In this document: one piece after another, positions 50,936 to 62,434 of the stretch
Numbering within the stretch: the stretch's first letter is position 1
How the letters are laid out: every line of letters begins with the position of its first letter
Assembly: GCF_004362715.1 (NCBI RefSeq)
Contig: NZ_SNYC01000003.1
Coordinates: 435,601 to 499,600, forward strand
Length of the DNA: 64,000 bases
Direction of reading: 5' to 3'
Source: Pedobacter metabolipauper
Lineage (GTDB): Bacteria; Bacteroidota; Bacteroidia; Sphingobacteriales; Sphingobacteriaceae
Notes under the pieces: model-generated
The model's input: only the letters and a program-made list of their open reading frames with translations
Database searches by the model: none
What the model was told of the DNA's origin: nothing
Made by a program: the position numbers and the translations under genes

Positions 50936-53529
50936 ACGTAATAAAGAACCTGTTTATTCTTGCACTTGTATTGTTCACTATTCCAGCAATAGCACAGAAA
51001 CCAGGTTCAAAAGATTCAATTACCATAGCTATCGGACCAGAATACGATTCGGTTAGTAAAACACACCGCTTGTTTCTTGGTGAGAGCTATCGTAAGATTT
51101 GGGCAACCCCGATAAAAGTACGCATCATTGACCTCCAAAAAGAGCAGGGAGGGTTTAAGATCGTAAAGCTTGGCGGAGGGATGCAAACGCGATCCCTGAG
51201 ACTGGTTGATCCTACAGGTAAGGAATGGGCATTAAGAACTATCCAAAAATATCCTGAACGCGGACTTCCGGAAAGTTTAAAGCCAACCATTGCTAAAGAC
51301 ATTGTTCAGGACCAGGTGTCTACCAATCATCCTTTTGCAGCTTTAATTGTTCCGCCGCTTGCAGAGGCTTTAGGATTGGCGCATTCCAAACCTGAGATCG
51401 TTTATGTTGGTGATGACCCTGCACTTGGTGAGTACCGTAAGGATTTTGCAAATGCCGCTTATTTACTTGAACCGCGATCGCCGTTTGAAGAAGAAACGGA
51501 TAATACATTAAAGGTACAACGGAAGATCCAGGAAGATAATGATACCCGTGCAGATCAGAAACTGATGCTTAGGGCGAGGCTCCTTGATTTTGTACTGGGT
51601 GATTGGGACCGGCACGAAGATAACTGGCGCTGGCTGCCGCAAAAGGAAAAAGGGGAAACCACCTACATTCCGGTGCCCCGTGACCGCGATAAGGTCTTTT
51701 ATAAAACATCAGGCCTATTTCCATGGGTGCTAAACCACCAATGGCTTAAATCACATTTACAGCCATATAGTGACAATATCCGCGATGTGAACCACTGGAA
51801 CTTCAATGAACGGTTCCTGGACCGGTATTTTTTAAATGAACTGTCTGAAAAGGACTGGCAAACTGAAGTGAAGTTTGTGCAGGACAAATTGACAAGCGCA
51901 TTGATTAATTCGGCTTTCCGGCAAATGCCTGACACCATATTTAAATTAAGCGGCCCGGAGCTCATCCGGTCTTTCACTTCCAGAAGAGATAAACTGGATA
52001 CACTCGCCTTACAGTATTACCGCTTTTTATCCATTGATGTTGATGTCCCTGCTTCAGATAAGAAAGAATTCTTTGAAGTTAAGTATAAAGACAATGGAGA
52101 GGTAGAACTTACGGTTCATAATATCAATAAAGAAGGTAAGCAGGGAAGAAAGGTTTACCAGAGAACTTTTAGTCCGGAGGTGACCAGGGAGATCCGGTTA
52201 TTTGGTATGGCCGGAGATGATGTATTTTCCGTAATCGGTAAAGAAGATTCGAAGATTAAGGTGCGCATGATCGGTGGCGGAGATGCCGATACCTTTGAAA
52301 TTGCTGCCGGCGTTAAAAATAAACCATTTATCTACGACCGTTCTGACGAGCAAAACAATTATCCGGATCGCTCATCGGCTAAATTCAGACTGGCTAAAGA
52401 TACGCTCGTAAACCGGTATGATAAGAATAGTTTTCTTTACGACCGGTCAGGACCATTGTTTAGCTTAAACTACAATATAGACCAGGGCTTGCAGATTGCG
52501 GCAGGTTATGTATATGAAAAACAAGGTTTCAGGAAAAATCCATATGCGTCGAAGCATGAATTTTGGGCAAATTACTCAACTGGCAGAAAATCTTTCATTT
52601 TAGATTATGTAGGGGATTTCAAAAAAGCGATCGGGAACAATGATCTGATCATTCATGGAAATTTGCTGGGTCCAAATAACCTGAGCAATTTTTTTGGTAT
52701 TGGAAATAATTCAGAATACCTGGACATAGACTATGATGATGAGGAGGAAGAAGAAGAAGCGGACAAGGAAGACGGAATTTCTTATTACAGAAACCGGTAT
52801 AACTATTTCAACGCCGACATAAGGATCAGCAGAAAGGTAACAGATCATTTGAGGCTTGAGGGCGGGGTGATCACCTCCATCTATTCAAGTACCCGATCTG
52901 GTAATGAAGAGCGTTTTTTTAACGACTATAATGCCGCTAATCCGGAAGAGGAAATATTCTCAGAAAAGTATTATGGCGGATTGGTTGCGGCATGGATCTA
53001 TGATACCCGCGATAATGCAGCGGTGCCCAGTAAAGGGTTATATTGGAAGACCTCATTTCTGGCCCAGCACCGTCTTGATCAAACAGACGACCGCTATGGA
53101 TCAGTTACTACGGAATTTAGGTTTTATATCAATCCTGGAAAATCGGGACTTGTCTTCGCAAACCGGATAGGAGCGGGCACTGTGATTGGCGAACCCGCAT
53201 TTTTTCAACGCATGCAGATTGGCGGTGTAAATAGTCTGCGGGGATTTAACAGTAAACGCTTTACCGGTACTACGATGGCCTATCACAACCTGGATATGCG
53301 GTTAAGACTTTTTAACTTTACCTCTTACCTGGTTCCCGGAACGGTTGGAATGATTGCTTTTAATGATGTAGGCCGTGTTTGGGAAAAAGGGGAACATTCG
53401 AGCAGATGGCACCAGGGCTATGGAGGCGGATTGTATGTAATGCCTGGAGAAGTAATCTTAATCCAGGCAAGCGTAGGTTTCTCCAGAGAGGCAACAATGC
53501 CATATTTCTCTGTAGGATTTAATTTCTAA
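50932..53529 (+). CDS. Outer-membrane beta-barrel (BamA/TamA superfamily) with kinase-like N-terminal domain
   Basis: 865 residues, signal LFTIPAIAQ. Residues about 50-400 are periplasmic and resemble an atypical kinase: glycine-rich VKLGGGMQTRSLRL, WALRTIQK on the next strand, GDWDRHEDNWRW (224-232) like a D-x-H-x-x-N catalytic loop, and VPRDRDKVF (251-253) in the metal-binding place. The second half is a surface-antigen/BamA-like barrel: FFGIGNNSEYLD, YDTRDNAAVPSKG, RMQIGGVNSLRGFNSKRF and the last-strand PYFSVGFNF. A loop carries a strongly acidic run (YDDEEEEEEADKED). The kinase reading is inferred from motif order only. Confidence 0.8.
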   Translation: MNVIKNLFILALVLFTIPAIAQKPGSKDSITIAIGPEYDSVSKTHRLFLGESYRKIWATPIKVRIIDLQKEQGGFKIVKLGGGMQTRSLRLVDPTGKEWALRTIQKYPERGLPESLKPTIAKDIVQDQVSTNHPFAALIVPPLAEALGLAHSKPEIVYVGDDPALGEYRKDFANAAYLLEPRSPFEEETDNTLKVQRKIQEDNDTRADQKLMLRARLLDFVLGDWDRHEDNWRWLPQKEKGETTYIPVPRDRDKVFYKTSGLFPWVLNHQWLKSHLQPYSDNIRDVNHWNFNERFLDRYFLNELSEKDWQTEVKFVQDKLTSALINSAFRQMPDTIFKLSGPELIRSFTSRRDKLDTLALQYYRFLSIDVDVPASDKKEFFEVKYKDNGEVELTVHNINKEGKQGRKVYQRTFSPEVTREIRLFGMAGDDVFSVIGKEDSKIKVRMIGGGDADTFEIAAGVKNKPFIYDRSDEQNNYPDRSSAKFRLAKDTLVNRYDKNSFLYDRSGPLFSLNYNIDQGLQIAAGYVYEKQGFRKNPYASKHEFWANYSTGRKSFILDYVGDFKKAIGNNDLIIHGNLLGPNNLSNFFGIGNNSEYLDIDYDDEEEEEEADKEDGISYYRNRYNYFNADIRISRKVTDHLRLEGGVITSIYSSTRSGNEERFFNDYNAANPEEEIFSEKYYGGLVAAWIYDTRDNAAVPSKGLYWKTSFLAQHRLDQTDDRYGSVTTEFRFYINPGKSGLVFANRIGAGTVIGEPAFFQRMQIGGVNSLRGFNSKRFTGTTMAYHNLDMRLRLFNFTSYLVPGTVGMIAFNDVGRVWEKGEHSSRWHQGYGGGLYVMPGEVILIQASVGFSREATMPYFSVGFNF

Positions 53530-53622
53530 CAGCCTCAACTCTTTCTCAACAGTCTCAATGTTCAGGAAATTCTTTTTACAAAGGATTCGGTATAAAATTC
53601 GATAATTAAGTTAGAAGCTTAA

Positions 53623-54468
53623 TTATTCAGCATCGTTATCAACAAAGATTTTTATTTCATAGTCAGAGATGGTAATTAAGCGGTCTTTATAAAGTCCGCC
53701 GATTACTTTCTTGAATGCATTTTTGCTGATCTTAAAACGATTGTAGATCTCATCTGGTGAGCTTTTATCTCCTAATGAGATCACGCCGCCATTGTCTTTT
53801 AATTCTCCAAGTATGGTGTCTTTGTTATCCAGGATATGTCCATATCCCATAGGCTGCAGGCTAAGGTCAATTTTACCTTCAACACGAATTTTCTTGATCC
53901 ATCCTTTTCTTAGTTCTCCGGGATTTAATACGTCGAACAATTCATTGGTATATAAGAGGCCGATATATTTATTGTCAACAATGGCATTGTACCCGAGATC
54001 AGATTTATCAACAATCAATAAGCTTACTTCATCACCTTCTTCAAGATCAATATCCTGATCCTCAACGAAATTGGTAAGCCTGGAGGAAGCTACCATGCGG
54101 TCATTACTTTCATCAAGAAATACATAAACCACATGATGATCACCTTTAAACATTGGGCGTTTCTGCTCACGGGCAGGAACAAATATATCTTTATCAATAC
54201 CCAGATCCATAAAGGCACCATCTTCACTATCATCAACAACGGTGAGGTAAGCGAAATCACCAACGCAGGCAAGTGGTTTTTTAGAGGTTGCAGTCAGCCT
54301 GCCATCTTTATGCATATAAACGAATACGTTTATATTGTCGCCAATTTCTGCATTTTTAGGAACATGGTTATAAGGTAACAATACCTCTTTATCACCTTCA
54401 GTTAAAATGAGCCCTGCTTCTGTTTTATTGATTATCCTTAAATCGTTATATTGTCCTATTGCTATCAT
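53623..54468 (-). CDS. S1-domain RNA-binding protein, CvfB-like
   Basis: 281 residues with three S1-like OB folds and a C-terminal winged helix, the layout of CvfB/YitL: IGQYNDLRIINKTEAGLILT, DFAYLTVVDDSEDGAFMDLG, DIFVPAREQKR, GYNAIVDNKYIGLLYTNELF and GKIDLSLQP; the wHTH is SSPDEIYNRFKISKNAFKKV. CvfB proteins affect virulence and RNA turnover in Firmicutes. Monocistronic here, with a -7 element at 54546-54553. Confidence 0.88.
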   Translation of the reverse strand: MIAIGQYNDLRIINKTEAGLILTEGDKEVLLPYNHVPKNAEIGDNINVFVYMHKDGRLTATSKKPLACVGDFAYLTVVDDSEDGAFMDLGIDKDIFVPAREQKRPMFKGDHHVVYVFLDESNDRMVASSRLTNFVEDQDIDLEEGDEVSLLIVDKSDLGYNAIVDNKYIGLLYTNELFDVLNPGELRKGWIKKIRVEGKIDLSLQPMGYGHILDNKDTILGELKDNGGVISLGDKSSPDEIYNRFKISKNAFKKVIGGLYKDRLITISDYEIKIFVDNDAE

Positions 54469-54545
54469 GATCTTATGTTTAGCCTATATTCAGCATCTTA
54501 GATGAAGTTCATCCAATTCTGCTTAAATAAATGCTTTATAAGGCG

Positions 54546-54553
54546 CAAAGGTA
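54546..54553 (-). promoter_or_regulatory. Candidate -7 element for the CvfB-like gene
   Basis: TACCTTTG followed by C on the minus strand fits TAnnTTTG and lies 77 bp before the start codon. No clear -33 TTG. Confidence 0.5.
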
Positions 54554-54562
54554 GCAATTTTA

Positions 54563-54874
54563 TCAGGAACGTTTTTTATGTGTTTCTTCTTTAAAGATTT
54601 CCAGGTAATGTCTGGATTCAATTTTGATGTTGCTTAATTTTCCAGTCTCTAAACCGAAGAACCGTTCCAGCGTAATTCCAATTCCATATGGAATTTCTTC
54701 ATTTCCATCTTCCAGGATATCGCGGTAGTTATTAAGTGTATTGATACATTTACCAATAAGACCCGGGAGGATCCGTCTTGCCTCTTTGTACTCACGGATA
54801 TTCATTCGGTTCAGACATTCTTCAATTTTATACTTCTTCGGCATTTTCCTTCTTTCTGAGGCACTTAATTTCAT
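54563..54874 (-). CDS. Small HTH-like protein of unknown function
   Basis: 103 residues, very basic N-terminus (MKLSASERRKMPKKYKIEEC). The centre (ARRILPGLIGKCINTLNNYR to IPYGIGITLERFFGLETGKL) reads like an XRE-type helical DNA-binding unit, a pattern seen in short Bacteroidota proteins. No partner is adjacent. The 244-bp gap upstream (54875-55118) is AT-rich without a recognisable gene. Confidence 0.6.
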   Translation of the reverse strand: MKLSASERRKMPKKYKIEECLNRMNIREYKEARRILPGLIGKCINTLNNYRDILEDGNEEIPYGIGITLERFFGLETGKLSNIKIESRHYLEIFKEETHKKRS

Positions 54875-55118
54875 AGTTTAACTGTTAGAGTTTTTAAACA
54901 AGGGTGTAATTTTTTTATATGTGGACTGGATAATTACAAGTTTATAAACAAAACCATATTGGGTGGTTAAAATTATGAAAATATATGTTCAAACATTTCT
55001 TATTTTCTGTCAGATTTATTCATATAAATTAAAAATGTCCATTTTTAGCGCTAATTCGATGTTTATGTCTTTATTTTGATTTGTAAATTTATTATTAACA
55101 TTATTTATTTTGTTTGGA

Positions 55119-56150
55119 TTAATCAAAATCATTGAGATTTAAGAGGTAGATTTCCTGACTGATCTTATCTTTGAGAAGGCGATAAGCAATTTTGCTTCTT
55201 AAACCACTTGTACAGCAAAGTATGATCTTTGTTTGCCCGGTTATGGTTTCTATAGGGGAGCCTAGGTTGTGCAATGGGATATTCGTTCCTCCAATGTTGT
55301 ACTCCTCAAATTCATACGCTTCCCTTACGTCAATTAAATAAAGATCTTCATTGTTATTTTTCCACTCGTTAAAAACTTTCGGATCCAATACCGGGTAATC
55401 TTCTGAAGCTTTAACCTGTTCTGTCTTAGCTGCAGCTTTTGCTAAATTCAGGATCACAGAAGAATTATCCAGTGCATTATAGATCAGAAGTTTACCGGAT
55501 AAAATATCTCCAAATCCACAGATCAGTTTAATGGCCTCATTGGCCATTAATGTACCTATGGTTCCAGGCAAGGTGCCCAGTACACCACTCTCGCCGCAGT
55601 TGGGTGCATCAACAGGAGCTTCAGGGTATAAGCTCCGGTAATCTGGCCCTCCCTGATAGTTAAAAATAGAAATCTGGCCTTCAAACTTAAAAATAGAACC
55701 AGATATGAACGGCTTATTAAGCAGCATGCAAGTGTCATTAATGAGATAGCGGGTACTGAAATTATCAGATCCGTCAATGATCAGATCATACGCTTCCAGC
55801 AATTCCTTTGCATTATTTTGAATAACCCTTAAATGGTATGCCTTTAATACGGCATTGGGATTAAGGAGCTGAAGTTTTTTAACCGCAGTCTCTGACTTGG
55901 AATTTCCCAGATCAGCCGTATGGAACAAGATCTGCCGGTGTAAGTTACTTACATCCACTGTATCATCATCTACAACACCAATTTTTCCAATTCCAGCGGC
56001 AACCAGGTAAAGCAGCACCGGACAGCCTAAACCACCGGCACCAATAACCAATATAGAAGCCGCTTTTAATTTAAGCTGCCCATCAATTCCTATTTCTGAC
56101 AAAGCGATCTGCCTTTCGTAGGTTTTAAGTTCATTGGAATTCATACTCAT
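55119..56150 (-). CDS. thiF: ThiF/MoeB/HesA-family E1-like adenylyltransferase with C-terminal rhodanese domain
   Basis: Activates the ThiS C-terminus by adenylation so sulfur can be added. The E1 domain has YERQIALSEIGIDGQLKLKA, VIGAGGLGCPVLLYLVAAGI, DDDTVDVSNLHRQILF and IDGSDNFSTRYLINDTC. The last about 90 residues form a rhodanese domain (YLIDVREAYEFEEYNIGG) with catalytic Cys in ILCCTSGLRSKIAYRLL, able to carry the sulfur as persulfide. Last gene of the thi operon, 4 bp after thiH, so ThiF rather than MoeB is likely. Confidence 0.88.
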   Translation of the reverse strand: MSMNSNELKTYERQIALSEIGIDGQLKLKAASILVIGAGGLGCPVLLYLVAAGIGKIGVVDDDTVDVSNLHRQILFHTADLGNSKSETAVKKLQLLNPNAVLKAYHLRVIQNNAKELLEAYDLIIDGSDNFSTRYLINDTCMLLNKPFISGSIFKFEGQISIFNYQGGPDYRSLYPEAPVDAPNCGESGVLGTLPGTIGTLMANEAIKLICGFGDILSGKLLIYNALDNSSVILNLAKAAAKTEQVKASEDYPVLDPKVFNEWKNNNEDLYLIDVREAYEFEEYNIGGTNIPLHNLGSPIETITGQTKIILCCTSGLRSKIAYRLLKDKISQEIYLLNLNDFD

Positions 56151-56154
56151 TTAA

Positions 56155-57270
56155 TTAACGGGTTAAACTGATGTCCCAGTCTTTCCAAACCGGTTCATAC
56201 CCCTGTGTCCTGATCATTGCTGCAATTTCTGCAGCACTGCGTTCATCAGATATTTCAAACTGTTCCAGGGAATCTAATTCGGTGGCATATCCGCCGGGAT
56301 TGGTTTTTGATCCGGCACTAATTGCCGTAATTCCCAATTTAATGATGTTGTTTCTAAAGGACTCGGATTCTCTTGTGGAGATGGACAGTTCAACCTCTTC
56401 ATTAAATATCCGGTAGGCACAGATCAGCTGGGTCAGTTCTTTGTCGTTCATCACCACCTTTGGCTCCAGTCCGCCGCTAAAAGGACGCAACCTCGGAAAT
56501 GAAATGCTGTATTTACTCTGCCAATACTTCTTTTCCAGGTAATTCAGGTGCATTGCCGTAAAAAAAGAATCTGTTCTCCAGTCTTCAAGACCAATCAGAA
56601 CACCCAGGCCCATTTTATGAATGCCCGCCTGTCCAAGCCTGTCGGGTGTTTCAAGCCGGTATTGAAAATTAGACTTTTTCCCTTTTGGATGATGCTTTTT
56701 ATAATCCTCCCGGTGATACGTTTCCTGATATACCAATACGGTGTTCAATCCATAGTGCATAAGTTCTTTATAGTCCTCCAGATCTAATGGCTGAATTTCC
56801 ATAGAAAGGTGCGAAAAGTGCGGCCTGAGCAGATCCAGCACCTTTTTAAAATAATCGGTATGTACACTCTGGTTTGCCTCACCGGTAACTAACAGAACAT
56901 GGTCGTAACCCATGTCTTTAATTACGGCAGCTTCCTGCATCACCTCAATGGCAGAGAGTGTTTTTCGTCTAACCTTATTGTCATAGCTAAAACCACAATA
57001 GGTGCAAATGTTATTGCATTCGTTAGAAAGATAAAGCGGAACATACATCTGCACAATACGGCCGAAGCGCTTTAACGTAAGACTCCGGCTAATTTGGGCC
57101 ATTTGTTCGAGATAGGGCGCAGCAGCAGGGGAGATCAGCGCTTTAAAATCTTCTAAAGATCGTGTCGAAGTGTGTAAAGCCTGTTCCACATCTGCAGCAG
57201 TTTTATCATAGATGCTTTTTTTGGTTTCCCCCCAGCTGCAGCTTTCGAAAAGTTCTGTAAAGCTAGTCAT
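56155..57270 (-). CDS. thiH: 2-iminoacetate synthase (radical SAM tyrosine lyase)
   Basis: Cleaves tyrosine to dehydroglycine for the thiazole ring. The radical-SAM motif is [15 protein letters not shown]; other parts are [38 protein letters not shown] and [20 protein letters not shown] near the end. 371 residues, normal. It overlaps thiG by 8 nt. The choice of ThiH over glycine oxidase ThiO fits an oxygen-sparing lifestyle. Confidence 0.95.
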   Translation of the reverse strand: MTSFTELFESCSWGETKKSIYDKTAADVEQALHTSTRSLEDFKALISPAAAPYLEQMAQISRSLTLKRFGRIVQMYVPLYLSNECNNICTYCGFSYDNKVRRKTLSAIEVMQEAAVIKDMGYDHVLLVTGEANQSVHTDYFKKVLDLLRPHFSHLSMEIQPLDLEDYKELMHYGLNTVLVYQETYHREDYKKHHPKGKKSNFQYRLETPDRLGQAGIHKMGLGVLIGLEDWRTDSFFTAMHLNYLEKKYWQSKYSISFPRLRPFSGGLEPKVVMNDKELTQLICAYRIFNEEVELSISTRESESFRNNIIKLGITAISAGSKTNPGGYATELDSLEQFEISDERSAAEIAAMIRTQGYEPVWKDWDISLTR

Positions 57271-58027
57271 CGAGAAAGGAAGTTAGGGGACTGCTTGCAG
57301 CAGCGTATGAATGTATAGACCCAAGCTTAGCTTCAAAGGCCATTCTTCCGGCTTCAACGGCGATCTTAAAAGCTTCGGCCATTTTTACCGGATTTCTGGA
57401 TACGGCAATGGCCGTATTAACGAGTACCGCATCAGCACCAATTTCCATGGCTTTTGCGGCATCAGAAGGACTGCCTATCCCAGCATCTATAATTACAGGA
57501 ACTGTGCTTTGACTGATAATGATCTCCAGAAAGTCGATGGTCTTTAATCCTTTATTACTGCCAATGGGAGAACCAAGAGGCATCACCGCAGCAGTACCTG
57601 CATCTTCTAACCGCTTACAGAGCACCGGATCAGCATGGATATAAGGCAGAACAATAAATCCCAGTTTAGCCAGCTCTTCAGTGGCCAGTAAGGTTTCTAT
57701 TGGATCTGGCATCAGGTACTTCGGATCAGGATGGATCTCCAGCTTGATCCAGTTTGTCTCCAGGGCTTCCCTGGCCATCTGGGCCGCAAATACAGCTTCT
57801 TTGGCATTTCTTACGCCAGATGTGTTGGGCAGTAAGCTAATGTGCGGATATTTTAAATGATTCAGGATATCATCGTCGCTATTTTTAAGATCAACTCTTT
57901 TTAATGCAACGGTAACCAGCTCAGAGCCTGAGGCTACTAAGGCCTGCTCCATCTCTAAAGCAGAACTAAATTTCCCGGTTCCGGTAAATAAGCGGGATTG
58001 AAAGGTCTTGTTTGCTATTTTTAACAT
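57263..58027 (-). CDS. thiG: Thiazole synthase
   Basis: Builds the thiazole phosphate from DXP, dehydroglycine and ThiS-thiocarboxylate. 254 residues: [40 protein letters not shown] (Lys of the imine), [16 protein letters not shown] and [20 protein letters not shown] with [12 protein letters not shown]. Six bases after thiE. Confidence 0.96.
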   Translation of the reverse strand: MLKIANKTFQSRLFTGTGKFSSALEMEQALVASGSELVTVALKRVDLKNSDDDILNHLKYPHISLLPNTSGVRNAKEAVFAAQMAREALETNWIKLEIHPDPKYLMPDPIETLLATEELAKLGFIVLPYIHADPVLCKRLEDAGTAAVMPLGSPIGSNKGLKTIDFLEIIISQSTVPVIIDAGIGSPSDAAKAMEIGADAVLVNTAIAVSRNPVKMAEAFKIAVEAGRMAFEAKLGSIHSYAAASSPLTSFLDD

Positions 58028-58033
58028 ATGCGG

Positions 58034-58696
58034 TTATGGTAAAGGTTCCTGTAATTGGTTATAGATGTATTCAATCTTTTTAAATAGATCCGTATGATTT
58101 GTAAGAGCAGCAGAGATGGCTACTCCGTGCAGCCCAATGTCCATTAAAGCTGTGATGTCGTCAGTTTTTATTCCGCCGATGGCAACAATGGGAATGCTGA
58201 TGCCGGCCTGTTTGACCTGGTTAATGATATCCATATAGCCTGCTAAGCCAACAACCGGACTTAAGTTTTCTTTCGTGGTTGTAAAGCGATAGGGGCCAAG
58301 GCCAATATAATCCGCCCCATCATCAATCCTTTGCAGAATGTGCTCAAAGGTATTGGCTGTGCCGCCGATGATCATTTTACTGCCCACTATTTTTCTGGCT
58401 TCAGGAATTGGCATATCAGATAAACCGAGATGGACGCCGTCAGCACCAGACCTTAAGGCGATCCAGGGGTAGTCGTTCACAATTAATTTGGCACCATAGC
58501 GCTTGCAAAGTTCATTTGCTGCAATTGCAGATTCCAGGATGTGCTGTTCCAGGTTATTCGGATCTTCTCCAGGTTCCTGCTGATATTTAATTCGCAGCTG
58601 GATCCATTTTCCGTTGGCGCGGAGCACGTTTTCAATAGCATCTAGGTGGGAGCCACCCTGGGCAGCTTGCGATATATAATGTAGTTTGTCAATCAT
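58034..58696 (-). CDS. thiE: Thiamine phosphate synthase
   Basis: Joins HMP-PP and thiazole phosphate. 220 residues: KWIQLRIKYQQ, AKLIVNDYPWIALRSGADGV followed by HLGLSD, IIGGTANTFEHI, DYIGLGPYRFTTTKENLSP and PIVAIGGIKTDDI. The pyrophosphate- and thiazole-binding motifs are complete, so this is the likely true ThiE of the two paralogues. Overlaps thiD by 8 nt. Confidence 0.93.
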   Translation of the reverse strand: MIDKLHYISQAAQGGSHLDAIENVLRANGKWIQLRIKYQQEPGEDPNNLEQHILESAIAANELCKRYGAKLIVNDYPWIALRSGADGVHLGLSDMPIPEARKIVGSKMIIGGTANTFEHILQRIDDGADYIGLGPYRFTTTKENLSPVVGLAGYMDIINQVKQAGISIPIVAIGGIKTDDITALMDIGLHGVAISAALTNHTDLFKKIEYIYNQLQEPLP

Positions 58697-59444
58697 AAGA
58701 ATGGTATCCCAATAAGGTATTGTTACTGTTTAAAAAATGCTCCATGTATTTTTTGGCTCTTTCACAAGATTCCGGTAAAGAATAACCCAATGCGATATTT
58801 GCTGTAATTGACGCAGACAGCACACAACCGGAGCCATGCTTCTGATAAACCTTGCGTACTCCAGGTTTAAACACAGTCTTAATTTGCTGGTCAAAGAGAA
58901 GGTCAGTTCCTGGCGCATCGGGATTGTGACCGCCCTTTAACAGAACGGGACAATACTGCGCCCATGTTATGGCAGCCACTTCGGCATCACCAGATCCGCT
59001 TAGCACCAGCAACTCGTCATAATTTGGAGTGATCAGGTCAATCTGATCCAGTACCGGAATAAATTGTGACAGCCCTCTTTGCAGGTTGTAAAAATTATAC
59101 CCGGCGCTTGCCTTTAGAATGGGGTCAACGATTATTTTTAACAAAGGGAGTTTAGACCGTAGATAGGTGATCACTTCCAGCAGGACATTTTGATCTTTGA
59201 TGAGTCCTATTTTGCAGGATCTGATGGTAAATCTCGTCAGCAGCGGTGTAATCTGATTGATGATTGCATGCGCATCAAGCCAGTCATTGGCTATAAAATC
59301 CACATCATTCTGAACGGTTAATGCAGAGCAAATGCCAAAACCGTAAACCTGGTGTTGCTCAAAACATTTAATGTCTGCCAGGATACCGGCACCAGCCGAT
59401 GGATCAAATCCTGCAATGCTTAGCGTGTAGGGTCTTTCTAACAT
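58689..59444 (-). CDS. thiD: Hydroxymethylpyrimidine (phosphate) kinase
   Basis: Phosphorylates HMP and HMP-P. 251 residues of the ribokinase fold: LSIAGFDPSAGAGILADIKC, VYGFGICSALTVQN, IIVDPILKASAG, DLITPNYDELLVLSG and HGSGCVLSASITANIALGYS, which holds the catalytic GSGC turn. Overlaps its neighbours on both sides by 7-8 nt. Confidence 0.95.
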   Translation of the reverse strand: MLERPYTLSIAGFDPSAGAGILADIKCFEQHQVYGFGICSALTVQNDVDFIANDWLDAHAIINQITPLLTRFTIRSCKIGLIKDQNVLLEVITYLRSKLPLLKIIVDPILKASAGYNFYNLQRGLSQFIPVLDQIDLITPNYDELLVLSGSGDAEVAAITWAQYCPVLLKGGHNPDAPGTDLLFDQQIKTVFKPGVRKVYQKHGSGCVLSASITANIALGYSLPESCERAKKYMEHFLNSNNTLLGYHSYD

Positions 59445-60021
59445 GCGTTCTGAATCTTTATAAAAACATCTGCAGCATGCTCAGGATTATTCCATAAGGC
59501 TCCCAATAGCACTGCACCATCAAAATTCAATGCGTTCAGCTGATCTATTTTATCTGCATCGATTCCACCCAGGGCCATCACTTTAATGCGGTTTATTTTA
59601 GCAGGTAAGCTAAAATGGGTATCAACTGCCCCGGCGTATCCTGGTTTTGACAAACTATTGAATACCGGACTAAAAAACGTATAATCAAAACCCGACAGGT
59701 TCTTCAAGTCGTCCAGATCATGGATAGAAGTACTTAACGTATTTCCTGTATATGATGAAGGGTTAAAATCAGGGTTCTTTCTCATTTTCTCGGGGAAATG
59801 GAGTCTGCAGATATCAAATACACCGGACAGTTCATGAAACTGATGCAGCGCAATGCGGTTGTGATACTGGTTGTCAATTGCCGAAATTAAACGGCTATAT
59901 TCGGACAGATCCGTATATTCTTTCCGCAAATGCAGGATTTGCAGGCCTTCATTAAAGAGCCTGTTTATGAGGTTTGCTTCGCCGTCAAAATATACGGGTT
60001 TAGAGATGACCACCAGTTCCA

Positions 60022-60022
<1 letters not shown>
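59438..60022 (-). CDS. Second ThiE/TenI-like protein
   Basis: 194 residues of the thiamine-phosphate-synthase superfamily: LQILHLRKEYTDLSEYSRLI, LSTSIHDLDDL, FDYTFFSPVFNSLSKPGYAG and KVMALGGIDADKI. The catalytic motif KLIVND seen in the other copy is replaced by RIALHQF, so it is closer to TenI, a thiazole tautomerase, than to a true ThiE. It sits between thiC and thiD, coupled to both. TenI function is inferred. Confidence 0.85.
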
Positions 60023-61920
<1,898 letters not shown>

Positions 61921-62124
61921 TTATCCGCCCTGGGTTGCTTTGATGAGCATCACCGAATCACCATCGTTAACGATGTGGTTTGGCCAGCTGGATTTAGAGA
62001 TGATACTTTGATTGATGGCAACGGCAATGCCTTTAGCTTCAGTTTGAAGCACAACAGAAAGCATATGTTCTACAGAACACGTTTCTTGAAGATGATAATT
62101 TTTTTGATTTACAGTTATTTCCAT
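61921..62124 (-). CDS. thiS: Sulfur carrier protein ThiS
   Basis: 67 residues of ubiquitin-like fold: MEITVNQKNYHLQE, GIAVAINQSIISKSSWPNHI, DGDSVMLIKATQGG. The C-terminal Gly-Gly needed for thiocarboxylation is present. First gene of the operon, right after the TPP riboswitch. Confidence 0.95.
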   Translation of the reverse strand: MEITVNQKNYHLQETCSVEHMLSVVLQTEAKGIAVAINQSIISKSSWPNHIVNDGDSVMLIKATQGG

Positions 62125-62195
62125 ATTTTAAAAAATTGGAAAAACTATAGGCATGTCCTTTTACAGGAATGACAGAAAAGCAATGATATTGCTCT

Positions 62196-62268
62196 ACTTT
62201 TCCCTTCGGCAGTACTAACTGCATCAGGTTCAAAGGGTATTTCTCAGCACAAGGCACCCCTAAAGTTT
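62196..62268 (-). promoter_or_regulatory. TPP (THI-box) riboswitch of the thi operon
   Basis: On the minus strand the canonical aptamer reads GGGGTGCCTTGTGCTGAGA, then ACCCTTTGAACCTGATGCAG and TTAGTACTGCCGAAGGGAA. All conserved blocks are present. thiS begins about 70 bases further on. A -7-like TAGTTTTA at 62273-62280 lies just upstream and could start the transcript. TPP would repress the whole eight-gene operon. Confidence 0.97.
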
Positions 62269-62377
62269 TTTGTAAAACTAATGTATTTTTTAATTAAAAA
62301 GAATAAAAAATTGAAATGCAGGTCAGAATATCAGGAATTATAGCGCTTTTTTGTTTAAATGCTTAGCTAAATTGTTT

Positions 62378-62406
62378 TTGTAAGCTAAAATGTAATGGTA
62401 CATTTG
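62378..62406 (+). promoter_or_regulatory. Promoter of the MFS transporter gene
   Basis: TTG at 62378-62380 and TACATTTG at 62399-62406 are 18 bp apart, a good match to the Bacteroidota -33/-7 pair; ATG follows 28 bp later. The remaining part of 62125-62434 holds only the TPP riboswitch. Confidence 0.65.
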
Positions 62407-62434
62407 CAGCATAATACCCGGTAAATCTTTTTAA

